This document shows, in pieces, positions 53,301 through 64,000 of a DNA stretch of 64,000 nt (positions are counted from its first letter, which is position 1; each line of letters begins with the position of its first letter). A model generated the notes under the pieces. That model was not told the DNA's origin and did not search any database. It was given only the letters and a program-made list of their open reading frames with translations. The stretch lies in the NCBI GenBank assembly GCA_031180725.1, contig JAPSLO010000010.1, positions 186,001-250,000 on the forward strand, written 5' to 3'. The position numbers and the translations under genes were made by a program. The stretch is from Roseomonas sp. (GTDB lineage: Bacteria; Pseudomonadota; Alphaproteobacteria; Acetobacterales; Acetobacteraceae).

Positions 53301-55103
53301 GTAACTGATCAACGCGCCGCTGAGACGGCACTGCGGGAAAGCGAGGCGCGGCTGCGCGACCTTCTGGTCACGCTCGACCTCGGGGCCTTCATGGCGCGCG
53401 ACTTCGACGGCAAAATCCGCTTCTGGTCGGCGGGCTCCGAGCAGCTCTACGGTTGGACGGCGGCGGAGGCGGTGGGACAGGACGCGCATGAACTGCTCCG
53501 TACCGTCTTCCCGGTGCCGCGGGCAGCGATCGCGGCGGCGCTAGAGCGCAATGGCGAATGGACCGGCGACCTCCGGCAGCGGACGCGGGACGGGAGGGAG
53601 ATCGTCGTCACCGCGCGCAAGGTGCTGAGGCGCGACCCAGATGGCCGGCCGGCGGCCGTGTTGGAATCCCTCGCCGACGTGACCGCGCAGCGCCAGATTG
53701 AGGCGGCACTCGCCGAGAGTGAGGCGCGGCTGCGCGACCTTCTGGCCACGCTCGACCTCGGGGCCTTCATGGCGCGCGACCTCGACGGCAAAATCCGCTT
53801 CTGGTCGGCGGGCTCCGAGCAGCTCTACGGTTGGACGGCGGCGGAGGCGGTGGGACAGGACGCGCATGAACTGCTCCGTACCGTCTTCCCGGTGCCGCGG
53901 GCAGCGATCGCGGCGGCGCTAGAGCGCAATGGCGAATGGACCGGCGACCTCCGGCAGCGGACGCGGGACGGGAGGGAGATCGTCGTCACCGCGCGCAAGG
54001 TGCTGAGGCGCGACCCAGATGGCCGGCCGGCGGCCGTGCTGGAATCCCTCGCCGACGTGACCGCGCAGCGCCAGATCGAGGCGGCGCTCGCCGAGAGTGA
54101 GGCGCGGCTGCGCGCCGCGGTCGAAGGCTCGCCTTTCCCGATTATGCTGCACGCCGAGGACGGCGAGGTGCTGGCGCTCAGCCGGAGTTGGACAGAGCTG
54201 AGCGGCTACGGGCCGGAGGAGATCCCGACCCGTTCCGCGTGGCTGCGCCTCGCCTACCCCGATCGCCACCAGGAAATCGAGGCTCTCCTGGAGGAGCTCG
54301 CGGCCGGCGAGGTGGTGCGGACTGGGGAAAGGACCATCCGCACCAAGTCCGGCGAGGCCCGCATTTGGGACATCCAGGCCGTGCTCCTGGGCCGGCTGCC
54401 GGACGGCCGTCGGCTGCGGATGAGCGCGGCCGTCGACGTGACCGAGCGCAAGCACACCGAGGAGCAGCGGCTGCTGCTGGCGCGCGAGGTGGACCACCGG
54501 GCGAGGAACTCCCTGGCTGTGGTGCAGGCGTTGCTGCGGCTGACCCCGGCAAAGGAGGAGGAGACAAGGCGCTTCGCCGCCACTGTCGCCGACCGGGTTG
54601 CCGCCATGGCCAGGGCGCATGGGCTGCTTTCACGGGAGCGCTGGGCGGGGGCGGAGCTGCGGGCGCTCGTCGAGGAGGAACTCGCCCCTTACGCCACGAA
54701 CGCGCCGGGCCGCGTGCTGCTCGCCGGCCCTCCGGTTCGCCTGACAGTGAATGCAGCGTTGTCGGTTTCGATGGTGCTGCATGAGCTGGCGACCAACGCC
54801 GCCAAGCACGGCGCATTCTCGGCGCCCGGCGGGCGGGTGGAGGTGGCCTGGGCGCGCGATCCCGTCGATGGCGAACTGCGGCTGGACTGGCGTGAGATCG
54901 GTGGCCCGCCGATAGCGGGCCCGCCGCCCTCCGGTGACCGCAGGAGCGGCAGTTTCGGCTCGCGCCTGATCGCGCGGACGGTGCGCCAGCTAGGTGCCAG
55001 CATCGAATTCAGCTGGATTCCGACCGGCCTGCACTGCACGCTGCGCCTGCCAACCGAACGCCTGGGTGCCGCCGCCATGGAGAACACCACCGACGCCGTA
55101 TAA
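50334..55103 (+). CDS. CheB-CheR-coiled coil-PAS-HWE histidine kinase hybrid
   Basis: 1589 residues from GTG 50334, chosen for GGAGGACGAA just upstream; ATG 50283 is in frame but lacks a site. Domains in order: CheB methylesterase (about 20-200, triad in GASPNG near 31, LTQHMA near 58 and GTGVDGAMG near 151); CheR methyltransferase (240-480, with FRDPDAF and VAGCATGEEAYSV); and a spacer with a PAS-like unit. Then comes a long coiled coil (683-760, repeated NEELKASNEELLSMNEELQ pattern) followed by PAS units. Two of these (1004-1129 and 1130-1255) are nearly identical. An HWE kinase closes the protein: phosphoacceptor His in REVDHRARNSL near 1386, HELATNAAKHGAF, and the LDWREIGGPP W-x-E motif. 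It is cytoplasmic. It probably couples methylation-type sensing to phosphorelay; no receiver gene is adjacent. Confidence 0.88.
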   Translation: MTRGAPHPGTSAPNDSQEGVPFTPLVVAIGASPNGLPALRAFFGALPARSGHCFLLTQHMAAEEEPLPVESLATIAARPVELAKDGAAVEPDTVLVIPPGMRPGFRAGQLRLRRAMRGNGRADPVDRLFFAVAEAFGPRAVGVVLAGTGVDGAMGLQAIGGAGGLAMAEEGAVTALVNGMPGVAAAGSDFADYVARPKELAAALSEHDRHRRARLGGAGEAARERAAALASLPEVCALLRDRTGHDFRHYKASTLVRRLERRMRVLRLDTIKAYLERLRADAQEPGILFRELLVGVTAFFRDPDAFQVLAERAITPLLARRTAEEPLRIWVAGCATGEEAYSVAILIREAMDGLERPPQVQIFATDVNDRALAAARRGVYPASITGQVSPERLARFFTRRGRHWQVGEELRAMCLFSPHNVISDPPFSRLDLICCRNLLIYLGAHLQKKLIPLFHYALKSDGFLFLGASETLTGHAELFRPVDARQRLAQRKPTRGLTLPGRPEPRLPGTPVAMLAAAPGPREGSVGSHAPWREAAGGVLPPAEAELGAIAQRILLDEFAPAYAIVTAEGNLVFLSERVDRFLQPPAGSFTNSITRMARRGLGIGLRAALSDAVRTRRTAVRDGLMLQGPEGLVPVRLTAQPMPELGYGEGLYMLVFQESSTPPAMGRGKAGQGSVRTPDAEAVIGQLEQELVRTREDLERAVQDLEAANEELKASNEELLSMNEELQSSNEELETSKEEVQAANAALAAANADLENLLHATRIATIFLDREGRVRGFTPAAAEIYPVTAQDIGRPLAHLTHQLRDLPPLPDAVELRSAAGGAPVEHEAESEDGRWFLRRVLPYRGPGGEADGLVVTFVDISRRKMDERALRAAEERLRLSQEAGGIGTWDWEVGTQKVHWSDQIPRLIGLRPGTPASYSAFLERVHPDDRAALEAALQAAADGRTPDLRAEFRVVCGDIGELRWIATRGEVERAAAGQPLRIRGVALDVTDQRAAETALRESEARLRDLLVTLDLGAFMARDFDGKIRFWSAGSEQLYGWTAAEAVGQDAHELLRTVFPVPRAAIAAALERNGEWTGDLRQRTRDGREIVVTARKVLRRDPDGRPAAVLESLADVTAQRQIEAALAESEARLRDLLATLDLGAFMARDLDGKIRFWSAGSEQLYGWTAAEAVGQDAHELLRTVFPVPRAAIAAALERNGEWTGDLRQRTRDGREIVVTARKVLRRDPDGRPAAVLESLADVTAQRQIEAALAESEARLRAAVEGSPFPIMLHAEDGEVLALSRSWTELSGYGPEEIPTRSAWLRLAYPDRHQEIEALLEELAAGEVVRTGERTIRTKSGEARIWDIQAVLLGRLPDGRRLRMSAAVDVTERKHTEEQRLLLAREVDHRARNSLAVVQALLRLTPAKEEETRRFAATVADRVAAMARAHGLLSRERWAGAELRALVEEELAPYATNAPGRVLLAGPPVRLTVNAALSVSMVLHELATNAAKHGAFSAPGGRVEVAWARDPVDGELRLDWREIGGPPIAGPPPSGDRRSGSFGSRLIARTVRQLGASIEFSWIPTGLHCTLRLPTERLGAAAMENTTDAV
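53343..54098 (+). repeat. Tandem 378-base duplication encoding a PAS unit
   Basis: Copy one is 53343-53720 and copy two 53721-54098, with the first 20 or so bases of a third unit after that. The period is exactly 126 codons. By eye the copies differ at only a handful of positions (for example GGTCACG/GGCCACG, GACTTC/GACCTC, GTGTTG/GTGCTG), mostly third-base changes. This indicates a recent unequal crossover or ongoing gene conversion inside the sensor gene. Confidence 0.92.
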
Positions 55104-55119
55104 GCGCCGTCCGCGCCAT

Positions 55120-55152
55120 TCGGCCATCAAGAAGGGTGGTTCTTCCGGCCGA
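55120..55152 (+). terminator. Stem-loop after the hybrid sensor gene
   Basis: Seventeen bases after the stop, TCGGCC...AAGAA (55120-55133) pairs with TTCTT...GGCCGA (55140-55152), giving 6 plus 5 pairs across a small internal loop and a 6-base loop. There is no T-run. It is a plausible weak terminator. Confidence 0.35.
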
Positions 55153-55486
55153 GCGCCAGGGCAGCATCTGTCGCTCGGCAGCATTGTCGCCGGGGCAGGC
55201 GCGGCTGCGCATCGGCGAGTTCTATGCGATTGAGCGCGAGATGCGCGGAGATGAACTCCAAGGCGGGCCGAGCGGCGGACCGCAGAGGGGCCAAGCGGAC
55301 CTAGGGAGCGGTGCGATCTTGGTCTCAGCTTCAGCAGCGCCTTGAACGCGATCGTGCGGGGAGCGGCTGTCCAAGGTGAATCAGGGGCTGCCCTGGCCAG
55401 TAGCGCGCCCCACGGCTCGCGACCGCCCTCGTCCCCCTGTCCGATCGACCGCGGTGCTGCAGCCGTCCCACCCGCGCGGGAGGGAG

Positions 55487-55945
55487 CTACGAAAAGCCAA
55501 ACTCCTTCAGGGCGGCGATGCTTGCCCCGGCGGAGCGATGGTGGACGAAGCGGCCGCCCTTGCGCTCCCAGTCCTCGCAGGCGGAGGCACGGTCGTCCAC
55601 CAGAACATGGCCGGGGCCGGACCAGCGCGGCTTCTCGCGGCACATGCAGGTGATCACCGGCACATGTGCGCCGAGCATGCGGGCCACCCAGCGCCGCTTC
55701 TGCTCCAGCGCCCAGTTCCCGAGCGGCAGGCGGGTGAGGATGCTCGGGCGGGGCGCAGAAGCGCCACAGGGCTTGCGCGTCCTCCATGAACTCGAGCGTT
55801 TCGAAGAAGCGTGGCGCCTGGGCAAGCGCAGCCCACATCGCTTTGAGCGGCAGTTCCTCTGTTCGCCGCCCCGTCACCGCCTGCACGCCGCGATCGAAAT
55901 CGGCGAGCACGCCGTCGAGGTCGAGGAAGATCCCTACCCCGCGGA
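55487..55945 (-). pseudogene. HAD-type 5'(3')-deoxyribonucleotidase (NT5C-like), frameshifted
   Basis: The 5' half reads GIFLDLDGVLADFDRGVQAV (HAD motif I, D-L-D-G), then LPLKAMWAALAQAPRFFETL and MEDAQALWRFCAP. The 3' half, in a different frame, reads PSILTRLPLGNWALEQKRRW, VARMLGAHVPVITCM, GHVLVDDRASACEDWE (motif IV DD) and FVHHRSAGASIAALKEFGF. Together they make a full-length protein of about 150 residues. The shift lies in a G-rich stretch near 55750-55757. No standard start codon exists in frame before FLDLDG. It could be a true pseudogene or contain a sequencing error. Confidence 0.7.
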
Positions 55946-55958
55946 TCCCTACCCCGCG
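55929..55958. repeat. Tandem 15-base duplication at the nucleotidase 5' end
   Basis: GATCCCTACCCCGCG occurs twice (55929-55943 and 55944-55958). Read on the minus strand it doubles five codons (RGVGI) just before the FLDLDG motif of the nucleotidase, in the place where the start codon should be. Confidence 0.85.
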
Positions 55959-55994
55959 GGGCGGCCCCTGTGTGGCAGGGCGGTCCGGCGCGGG

Positions 55995-56390
55995 TCAGGA
56001 CGGCTGGGCGCTCGCCTCGCCCTCCTCGTCGTCATCCTCGTCCTCCTCCGGATCCCGCCATTCGCCGGCCGCGGCTTCCACCTCGGGCGTCGGGTTGTCG
56101 GCGAGGATGGCGGCGGTCTCCTCGTCGAAGGCATCCACCCGCGCCTCCTCCCCGGGCCCTCCCGCCAGGCCGAGTGCCGCCAGGGTGCCCGCCGCGACCC
56201 GCGCGGCGAGGGCCGCGGTCCGCTCGTCGCGGCACTCGACCACGACCTCCACATCCTCCCCGTCGCCACGGACCAACTCCACGAGCAGGAAATTTGCCTC
56301 CCCCCGCGGGCCCGACTCCCACAGGCCTTCCTCGGTCCGGCGCATGGGCGTGATGGCGATGGAAAGGTTGGGGTTGGCGCTATCGGACAT
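55995..56390 (-). CDS. Acidic hypothetical protein
   Basis: 131 residues from ATG 56390, with GGAGGAG 8 bases upstream. The N-terminal 90 residues look folded (NLSIAITPMRRTEEGLWES, ANFLLVELVRGDGEDVEVVV, AALAARVAAGTLAALGLAG), and the last 20 are almost all Asp/Glu (DPEEDEDDDEEGE). No family is recognised. The acidic tail suggests interaction with a basic partner. It is upstream of the frameshifted nucleotidase on the same strand, separated by about 50 bases. Confidence 0.6.
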   Translation of the reverse strand: MSDSANPNLSIAITPMRRTEEGLWESGPRGEANFLLVELVRGDGEDVEVVVECRDERTAALAARVAAGTLAALGLAGGPGEEARVDAFDEETAAILADNPTPEVEAAAGEWRDPEEDEDDDEEGEASAQPS

Positions 56391-56685
56391 CGGCTGGGCT
56401 CCTCCGGCCGCGCCGCCGCGTCGAGGCGGCGGCGCGATGGGGCTCAAGCGCGCGAGACCGCCCTTGGATGCGCCTGCGCCCGATACCGACGGCGGGGACG
56501 ACGCCGAGGCTTCCAGAGCGGGCGCGGCTCAGCCGCCGGCCGCCGCCAGCACCCGAGCGCCAGGGCAAGCCCGACGGAGCGGTGCCCCCACCAGGCGGCG
56601 GCTGGCCAGGCGTCACCTGCATCCGGGCGGGGAGGCGCGGCCTGCCCTGCGCTCGACCAGGACGCGGCTCCCAGACGGGCCGCGG

Positions 56686-58275
56686 TTAGACGACCAGAAC
56701 GAGCCCCTCTGCCGACCGCAGCCACCGGGGATTGGTTTCGGCCACCGGTAGGGTCGAGAGCAGCACCCGCCCCCCGCCATCCTCCAGCCGCTGCGTTTCC
56801 AGCCCGAGATTCAGCAGGATGCGCAGCCGCCGTCCGGTCGGGGCATGCAGCCGCTCATAGCACAGCATGCCCCCTTCCCCCGCCACGGCGGCGATGGCCC
56901 CGACCGAGAGTGCCGGCTCTGCCCGCCGCAGGGCCAGCAGCGCGCGATAAAGGGCGAACATCGAGCCAGGGTCGCGCTGCTGCGCTGCGACGTTGCGGGT
57001 GGTCCAGTCGGGCCCGAGCGGCAACCAAGGCAATGCCGCGGCGGCGGTGAAGCCGGCTTGGGGCGCCGCGGCGTCCCAGGGCATAGGCGTGCGCGCGGGA
57101 TCGCGACCGAGGCCGAGGCCGGGAACGCGCCTCTCCCACGGATCCTGCACGCTATCGGGCGGAATGGGCACGTCCTCCATGCCGATCTCCTCGCCCTGGT
57201 AGATCGTGGGCGTGCCGCGAAGCGTCAGCAGCAACATCGCGGCGACGCGGGCCTGAGCCTGGCCGAGCCGGCTCGCCAGGCGGGCGCGGTCATGATTGCC
57301 GAGCACCCAGTTTGGCCAACCGCCCGGCGGCAGCGCCGCCTCGTAGCGCCTGATGAGGTCGGCGACCGCCTCGGCCTCCCAGGGCGTGGAGAGCAGGTGG
57401 AAGTTGAAGGGCAGATGGAAGCCGGGTGCGCCGTCGGCGCCGTAGTAGGCCATCAGTCGCTCGATCGGCAGATAGGCCTCGCCGATCAGGGCGCGGTTGC
57501 CCGGATATGAATCGGTGACGCGGCGCATGGCGGCGACCACCTCCTGCACCTCGGGCTGATCCATGGTGTGGGCGCGGATGACCCGGCGCGCGGGGGACAG
57601 GCCCGGGCGCCAATCCAGGTTGGGCGGATTGGCGCGCAGCCGCTCGTCCTCGAACAGGTGGTGGATGGCGTCCACGCGGAAGCCGTCTACGCCGCGATCC
57701 AGCCAGAAGCGGAGCACATCCAGCATGGCCTCGCGCACCGCTGGGTTGCGCCAGTTCAGGTCGGGCTGCTGTGGCAGGTAGGCGTGGTACCAGTACTGAC
57801 CCGTGGTCGGGTCGAGCGTCCAGGCGGGGCCGCCGAACTCGGAAAGCCAATTGTTCGGCGGGCCGCCATCCGGTGCGGGGTCGCGCCAGATGTACCAGTC
57901 GCGTTTCGGGTTCCGGCGCGATGCGCGGCTCTCCTGGAACCAGGGGTGGCAGTCGGAGGTGTGGTTCGGGACATAGTCCAGGATCACCCGCAGCCCACGC
58001 GCATGCGCCGCGGCGAGCAGCCGGTCGAAGTCCGCGAGCGTACCGAAGACAGGGTCTACGCCGCGATGGTCGGCGACGTCGTAGCCGAAATCGGCCATGG
58101 GCGAGGGGTAAAAGGGCGAGATCCAGACCGCGTCCACGCCCAGCGCGACCAAGTGGTCGAGCCGCGTGAGGATGCCGGGCAGGTCGCCGACTCCGTCGCC
58201 ATCCGAATCCTGGAAGGAGCGCGGATAGACTTGGTAGATGACCCCGCGCTGCCACCAGGCATGGGTGTCAGGCAT
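56686..58275 (-). CDS. GH13 alpha-glucosidase (oligo-1,6-glucosidase/trehalase-like)
   Basis: 529 residues. The GH13 barrel is complete: IYQVYPRSFQDSDGDGVGDL (subfamily signature), VDAVWISPFYPSPMADFGYDV, LDYVPNHTS (region I), GFRVDAIHHL with the nucleophile Asp (region II), LIGEAYLP with the acid/base Glu (region III) and VLGNHDRAR with the stabilising Asp (region IV). There is no signal peptide, so it acts on imported or stored alpha-glucosides. It lies 14 bases downstream of a HAD phosphatase gene, which is beta-phosphoglucomutase-like, so the pair may degrade trehalose or maltose. Confidence 0.92.
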   Translation of the reverse strand: MPDTHAWWQRGVIYQVYPRSFQDSDGDGVGDLPGILTRLDHLVALGVDAVWISPFYPSPMADFGYDVADHRGVDPVFGTLADFDRLLAAAHARGLRVILDYVPNHTSDCHPWFQESRASRRNPKRDWYIWRDPAPDGGPPNNWLSEFGGPAWTLDPTTGQYWYHAYLPQQPDLNWRNPAVREAMLDVLRFWLDRGVDGFRVDAIHHLFEDERLRANPPNLDWRPGLSPARRVIRAHTMDQPEVQEVVAAMRRVTDSYPGNRALIGEAYLPIERLMAYYGADGAPGFHLPFNFHLLSTPWEAEAVADLIRRYEAALPPGGWPNWVLGNHDRARLASRLGQAQARVAAMLLLTLRGTPTIYQGEEIGMEDVPIPPDSVQDPWERRVPGLGLGRDPARTPMPWDAAAPQAGFTAAAALPWLPLGPDWTTRNVAAQQRDPGSMFALYRALLALRRAEPALSVGAIAAVAGEGGMLCYERLHAPTGRRLRILLNLGLETQRLEDGGGRVLLSTLPVAETNPRWLRSAEGLVLVV

Positions 58276-58289
58276 GGCGCGGATGGGCC

Positions 58290-58961
58290 TTACGCGCCGG
58301 GCGCGAGCGGCGAGCGCTTGTATTGTGCCAGCAGATCCGCCGGATCGCGGTAGATCGCGATGCAGCCGGCGCCGCGCAGATCCGCCTCCGGGAAGCCGCC
58401 GCAGAGCAGACCCACCGTCCGCAGCCCCGCCTTACCCGCCGCCTCGGCATCGTAGGGCGTGTCGCCCACCACCACCGCCTGCGCGGCGTCCGTGGGCGCC
58501 AGGCATTCCAGCGCGGCAAGGAAGATGTCGGGATAGGGCTTGGATCGCTCGGCATCGTCTGCGCTGGTCTGCGCGTCCACCAGCCCCTCGATACCGGCGA
58601 GGGACAGATAGCGCTCCAACTCCTCGCCCTTGGCCGAGGAGGCCAAGGCGATGCGCTGCCCCTCGGCGCGCAGGCGGAGGAACAGGTCCCGTACGCTGGG
58701 GAAGGCGCGGGCCTGGCCGATGTACTTGCGGAAGTAGAGGTCCTTGCGGAAAGTCTCGATCTCCCCGCCCTGCCGCTCCACTACCTCGGGCGGCAGGAAG
58801 ACGGGCATGAGTTGGTCGCCGCCCTTGCCGACCTGGCGCCGCACCTCCTCGTGCGAGACTTCGCGGCCGAAATGGCGCAGCGTCTCGGCCCAAGAGGCGG
58901 CGTGCAGGTCCACCGTGTCCACGAGTGTCCCGTCCACATCGAAGATGATGGCATTCGGCAA
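58290..58961 (-). CDS. HAD-superfamily hydrolase (beta-phosphoglucomutase/phosphatase-like)
   Basis: 223 residues from TTG 58961, chosen because GGAGG lies 8 bases upstream and the product starts at the usual position before IIFDVDGTLVDTVDLH (motif I). A longer form from 59069 would overlap the divergent flavoprotein gene and adds a low-complexity leader. A helical cap domain follows, then IALASSAKGEELERYL (motif II), SKPYPDIFLAALE (motif III Lys) and VVVGDTPYDAEAAGKAGL (motif IV). The motif I sequence DVDGT is usual for phosphatases and phosphomutases alike. It is upstream of the GH13 gene. Confidence 0.85.
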   Translation of the reverse strand: MPNAIIFDVDGTLVDTVDLHAASWAETLRHFGREVSHEEVRRQVGKGGDQLMPVFLPPEVVERQGGEIETFRKDLYFRKYIGQARAFPSVRDLFLRLRAEGQRIALASSAKGEELERYLSLAGIEGLVDAQTSADDAERSKPYPDIFLAALECLAPTDAAQAVVVGDTPYDAEAAGKAGLRTVGLLCGGFPEADLRGAGCIAIYRDPADLLAQYKRSPLAPGA

Positions 58962-59053
58962 CGGCTTGGCCTCCGGGCGCTCCGCGCGCGGGGCCGGAAC
59001 CAGGAGAGGCTCCGTGGGTTCCTGAGCGATCTCCGGGAGCGCCGCGCCACGCC

Positions 59054-60031
59054 ATGCCGATCCCTGCACGCATCGGCTTTCACGCCTCGCACGAGCAGTT
59101 CCCGCCCTCCGAGCTACTATCCCTGGTGCAGGCGGCGGAGGAGGCCGGCTTCGACTGTGCGATGTCCTCCGACCACTTCCGCCCGTGGGGCAAGGCGCAG
59201 GGCCAGTCGGGTTACGCCTGGTCGTGGCTCGGCGCGGCGATGGCCGTCACGAGCCTGCCGATGGGCGTCATCTCCGCCCCGGGCTACCGCTACCACCCCG
59301 CCATCCTGGCGCAGAGCGCGGCGACGCTGGCCGAGATGTTCCCCGGCCGCTTCTGGCTGGCGCTGGGCAGCGGGCAGCGGCTGAACGAGGACATCACCGG
59401 CCTCGCCTGGCCCGACAAGGCCGAGCGCAACGCCCGCCTCGCTGAATGCGCTGACGTCATCCGCGCCCTGCTGGCGGGCGAGACGGTGACGCATCGCGGT
59501 CGCGTCACTGTGGTGGAGGCGAAGCTCTATAGCCGCCCGGCTGGCGATGCTCCTGCCTTGCTGGGCGCCGCGGTGACCGAGGCCAGCGCCGAGGCGGTGG
59601 GCGCCTGGGCTGATGGGCTGCTCACCGTCAGCGCTGCACCAGAGCAGATGCGCAAGGTGATTGACGCCTTCCACCGCGGCGGAGGCGCTGGCAAGCGGGT
59701 GGTGGTGCAGGTCGGCCTGAACTGGGCGCCGACCGAGGCGGAGGCACTGATGGGCGCGCATGAGCAGTGGCGCACCAATGTACTGGGCGGCGAAGTGAAC
59801 TGGCAGCTCCGCACGCCGGAGGAGTTCGACACCGCCACGCGCTTCGTGCGGGCCGAGGACATGCGGGAGTCGCTCTGGATCTCCTCGGATCTTGGTTGGC
59901 ACGTGGCGCGGATCGCGGAACTGGTGGAGCTCGGGGTGGAGGAGATCCAGCTCCACCAGGTCGGCCGCAACCAGCGGGCCTTCATCGAGGCCTTCGGCAC
60001 GACGGTGCTGCCGGCGCTGCGGCAGGGCTGA
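59054..60031 (+). CDS. LLM-class flavin-dependent oxidoreductase (TIGR03885-like)
   Basis: 325 residues. Bacterial luciferase-like barrel: ARIGFHASHEQFPPSELLSLV, AGFDCAMSSDHFRPWG, SWLGAAMAVTSLPMGVISAPG, HPAILAQSAATLAEMFPGRFWLALGSGQ and RVVVQVGLNWAPTEAEAL. The N-terminal HASHEQF and SSDHFRPW text matches the non-F420 flavinoid oxidoreductase group that clusters with glucoside-degrading genes. It is expected to use FMN; the substrate is unknown. It diverges from the HAD/GH13 pair. Confidence 0.87.
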   Translation: MPIPARIGFHASHEQFPPSELLSLVQAAEEAGFDCAMSSDHFRPWGKAQGQSGYAWSWLGAAMAVTSLPMGVISAPGYRYHPAILAQSAATLAEMFPGRFWLALGSGQRLNEDITGLAWPDKAERNARLAECADVIRALLAGETVTHRGRVTVVEAKLYSRPAGDAPALLGAAVTEASAEAVGAWADGLLTVSAAPEQMRKVIDAFHRGGGAGKRVVVQVGLNWAPTEAEALMGAHEQWRTNVLGGEVNWQLRTPEEFDTATRFVRAEDMRESLWISSDLGWHVARIAELVELGVEEIQLHQVGRNQRAFIEAFGTTVLPALRQG

Positions 60032-60060
60032 TCCGCAGCAGGGCAGAGGGGGCGCCGATG

Positions 60061-63372
<3,312 letters not shown>

Positions 63373-63801
63373 CCGGCAATCATCCCTCCGCCCAGCCCGC
63401 GCCCCGATGGCCGGCCGGCGGACCTCAACGCCGGCCCGGATGGAAGGCTGCCCGGCACTGCGATTGATCCGGTGAGGCGCGTTTCCGGCGGCCCAGAAGC
63501 GAACCACAATCCTTGCGTCGTGTTTTGAGCGATGGGCGAGAAAGGGACGGAGACCGTTTCACGTGCGTCTCATCTTCTTCACGACAGTTCGTCCGAACGG
63601 CTCTTACACGCGGTGCGACAGGCGCCCTCTTTCGCCGGCTGAATATCCTACAACGCCGCAGTGCACGCGGCCGCCGATCATAAGTCCTCGGCGCCGCAGC
63701 TCCGGTGTTGTGATCAGCGCCCCAGCCGCAGAAACTATGCAGTTTCTCATTCCACTTGGCTTTCACCCACGACGCATCCCTTCCGCGATGGGAGGTGCGT
63801 G
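63373..63801. other. Intergenic region between mfd-like and mlaE-like genes
   Basis: 429 bases between divergent genes. A 79-codon forward frame (63563-63802) has no motif and is not credited. Promoters for both genes should be here but are not distinct. The ribosome site GGGAGGTG of the next gene is at its end. Confidence 0.4.
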
Positions 63802-64000
63802 ATGGAGCAGCGGCGCGACCCGCTCCCGTTGCGCGTCCTTGACGGGATCGGCGCGCCGGTCCGCCGTGGCGCGGGGGTGACGCTCTCGGTCGCAGCGCTA
63901 GGTGCAGGGACGTTGGCGGAGGCCGTCCGACCGGGCACCTGGCGCCGCACCGTCCGCGCAGAGTTCCGGCGCTCTCTGCGGCAGGCCTTGGCCGGCGGGT
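63802..64000 (+). CDS. MlaE-type ABC transporter permease (partial, 5' end)
   Basis: 66 codons from ATG 63802, with GGGAGGTG upstream, then the window ends. The text (RDPLPLRVLDGIGAPVRRGA, TLAEAVRPGTWRRTVRAEFRR, SLRQALAGG) resembles the N-terminal part of phospholipid-transport permeases of the MlaE/Ttg2B family. In these an amphipathic helix and a W-R-T-V-R-EF-R segment precede the first membrane helix. The call depends on a short stretch. Confidence 0.5.
   Translation, partial: MEQRRDPLPLRVLDGIGAPVRRGAGVTLSVAALGAGTLAEAVRPGTWRRTVRAEFRRSLRQALAGG

Noticed and set aside
55518-57050. 510-codon forward frame
   Set aside because: Shadow of the nucleotidase, acidic protein and GH13 genes; low-complexity Arg/Pro/Ala text.
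63563-63802. 79-codon forward frame before the MlaE-like gene
   Set aside because: Basic low-complexity text without ribosome site; it ends over the true ribosome site of the next gene.

Overview
The window is GC-rich DNA from an alphaproteobacterium, most likely a member of the Acetobacteraceae close to Roseomonas. This is an inference from gene content: tripartite-tricarboxylate (Bug) receptors, a TRAP system with a GntR regulator, a FixL/FixJ-style two-component pair, HWE-type sensor kinases, phasin-like proteins, and IS5 and IS630 transposases. The density of decayed genes and the presence of a RepA-like replication initiator suggest either a secondary replicon or a chromosomal region that has taken up plasmid DNA.

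Layout. 1-5.9 kb is a gene graveyard around two intact genes. A partial cupin and a crotonase-fold gene face a broken LysR gene across a palindromic operator. They are followed by remnants of a serine recombinase, an L-serine ammonia-lyase and a sirtuin, with an intact PLP gamma-family enzyme between them. 5.9-8.9 kb holds a tight three-gene operon: a clan CD (C25-like) cysteine peptidase, a translationally coupled 85-residue protein and a cytoplasmic SGNH hydrolase. This is the best candidate here for an undescribed system. 9.7-15.6 kb carries a small hypothetical gene, a FixJ-type regulator with its GAF/PAS kinase, and a phasin-CBS fusion protein. 16.2-18.0 kb is a Bug receptor with an isocitrate lyase/PEP mutase-family enzyme. 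19-26.4 kb has the RepA-like gene, a metallophosphoesterase, a YegS-type lipid kinase, an IS5 element, small hypothetical genes and a PAP2 phosphatase.

26.6-33.4 kb is a GntR-led catabolic operon read leftward: regulator, decarboxylating dehydrogenase, fuconolactonase-like amidohydrolase, aldo/keto reductase and a complete TRAP transporter. It probably imports and oxidises a sugar or sugar acid. 34.4-41.1 kb is a surface-polysaccharide region: a CDP-glucose synthase, a sugar-modifying SDR, two zinc-binding C-methyltransferases, a 2OG oxygenase, a truncated flippase and a family 2 glycosyltransferase. 43.2-47.7 kb encodes an aa3-type haem-copper oxidase with subunits II, I, a III-like protein, III and IV plus a 38-residue membrane peptide. 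48.5-55.1 kb has an MFS transporter and a CheB-CheR-PAS-HWE hybrid sensor containing a fresh in-frame duplication of a PAS unit. 55.5-64 kb has a frameshifted nucleotidase, an acidic hypothetical gene, a GH13 alpha-glucosidase with a HAD phosphatase, a luciferase-like flavoprotein, a divergent Mfd/TRCF helicase and the start of an MlaE-type permease.

No tRNA, rRNA or CRISPR array was seen. All identifications come from reading motifs and remembered family patterns; no database search was run.
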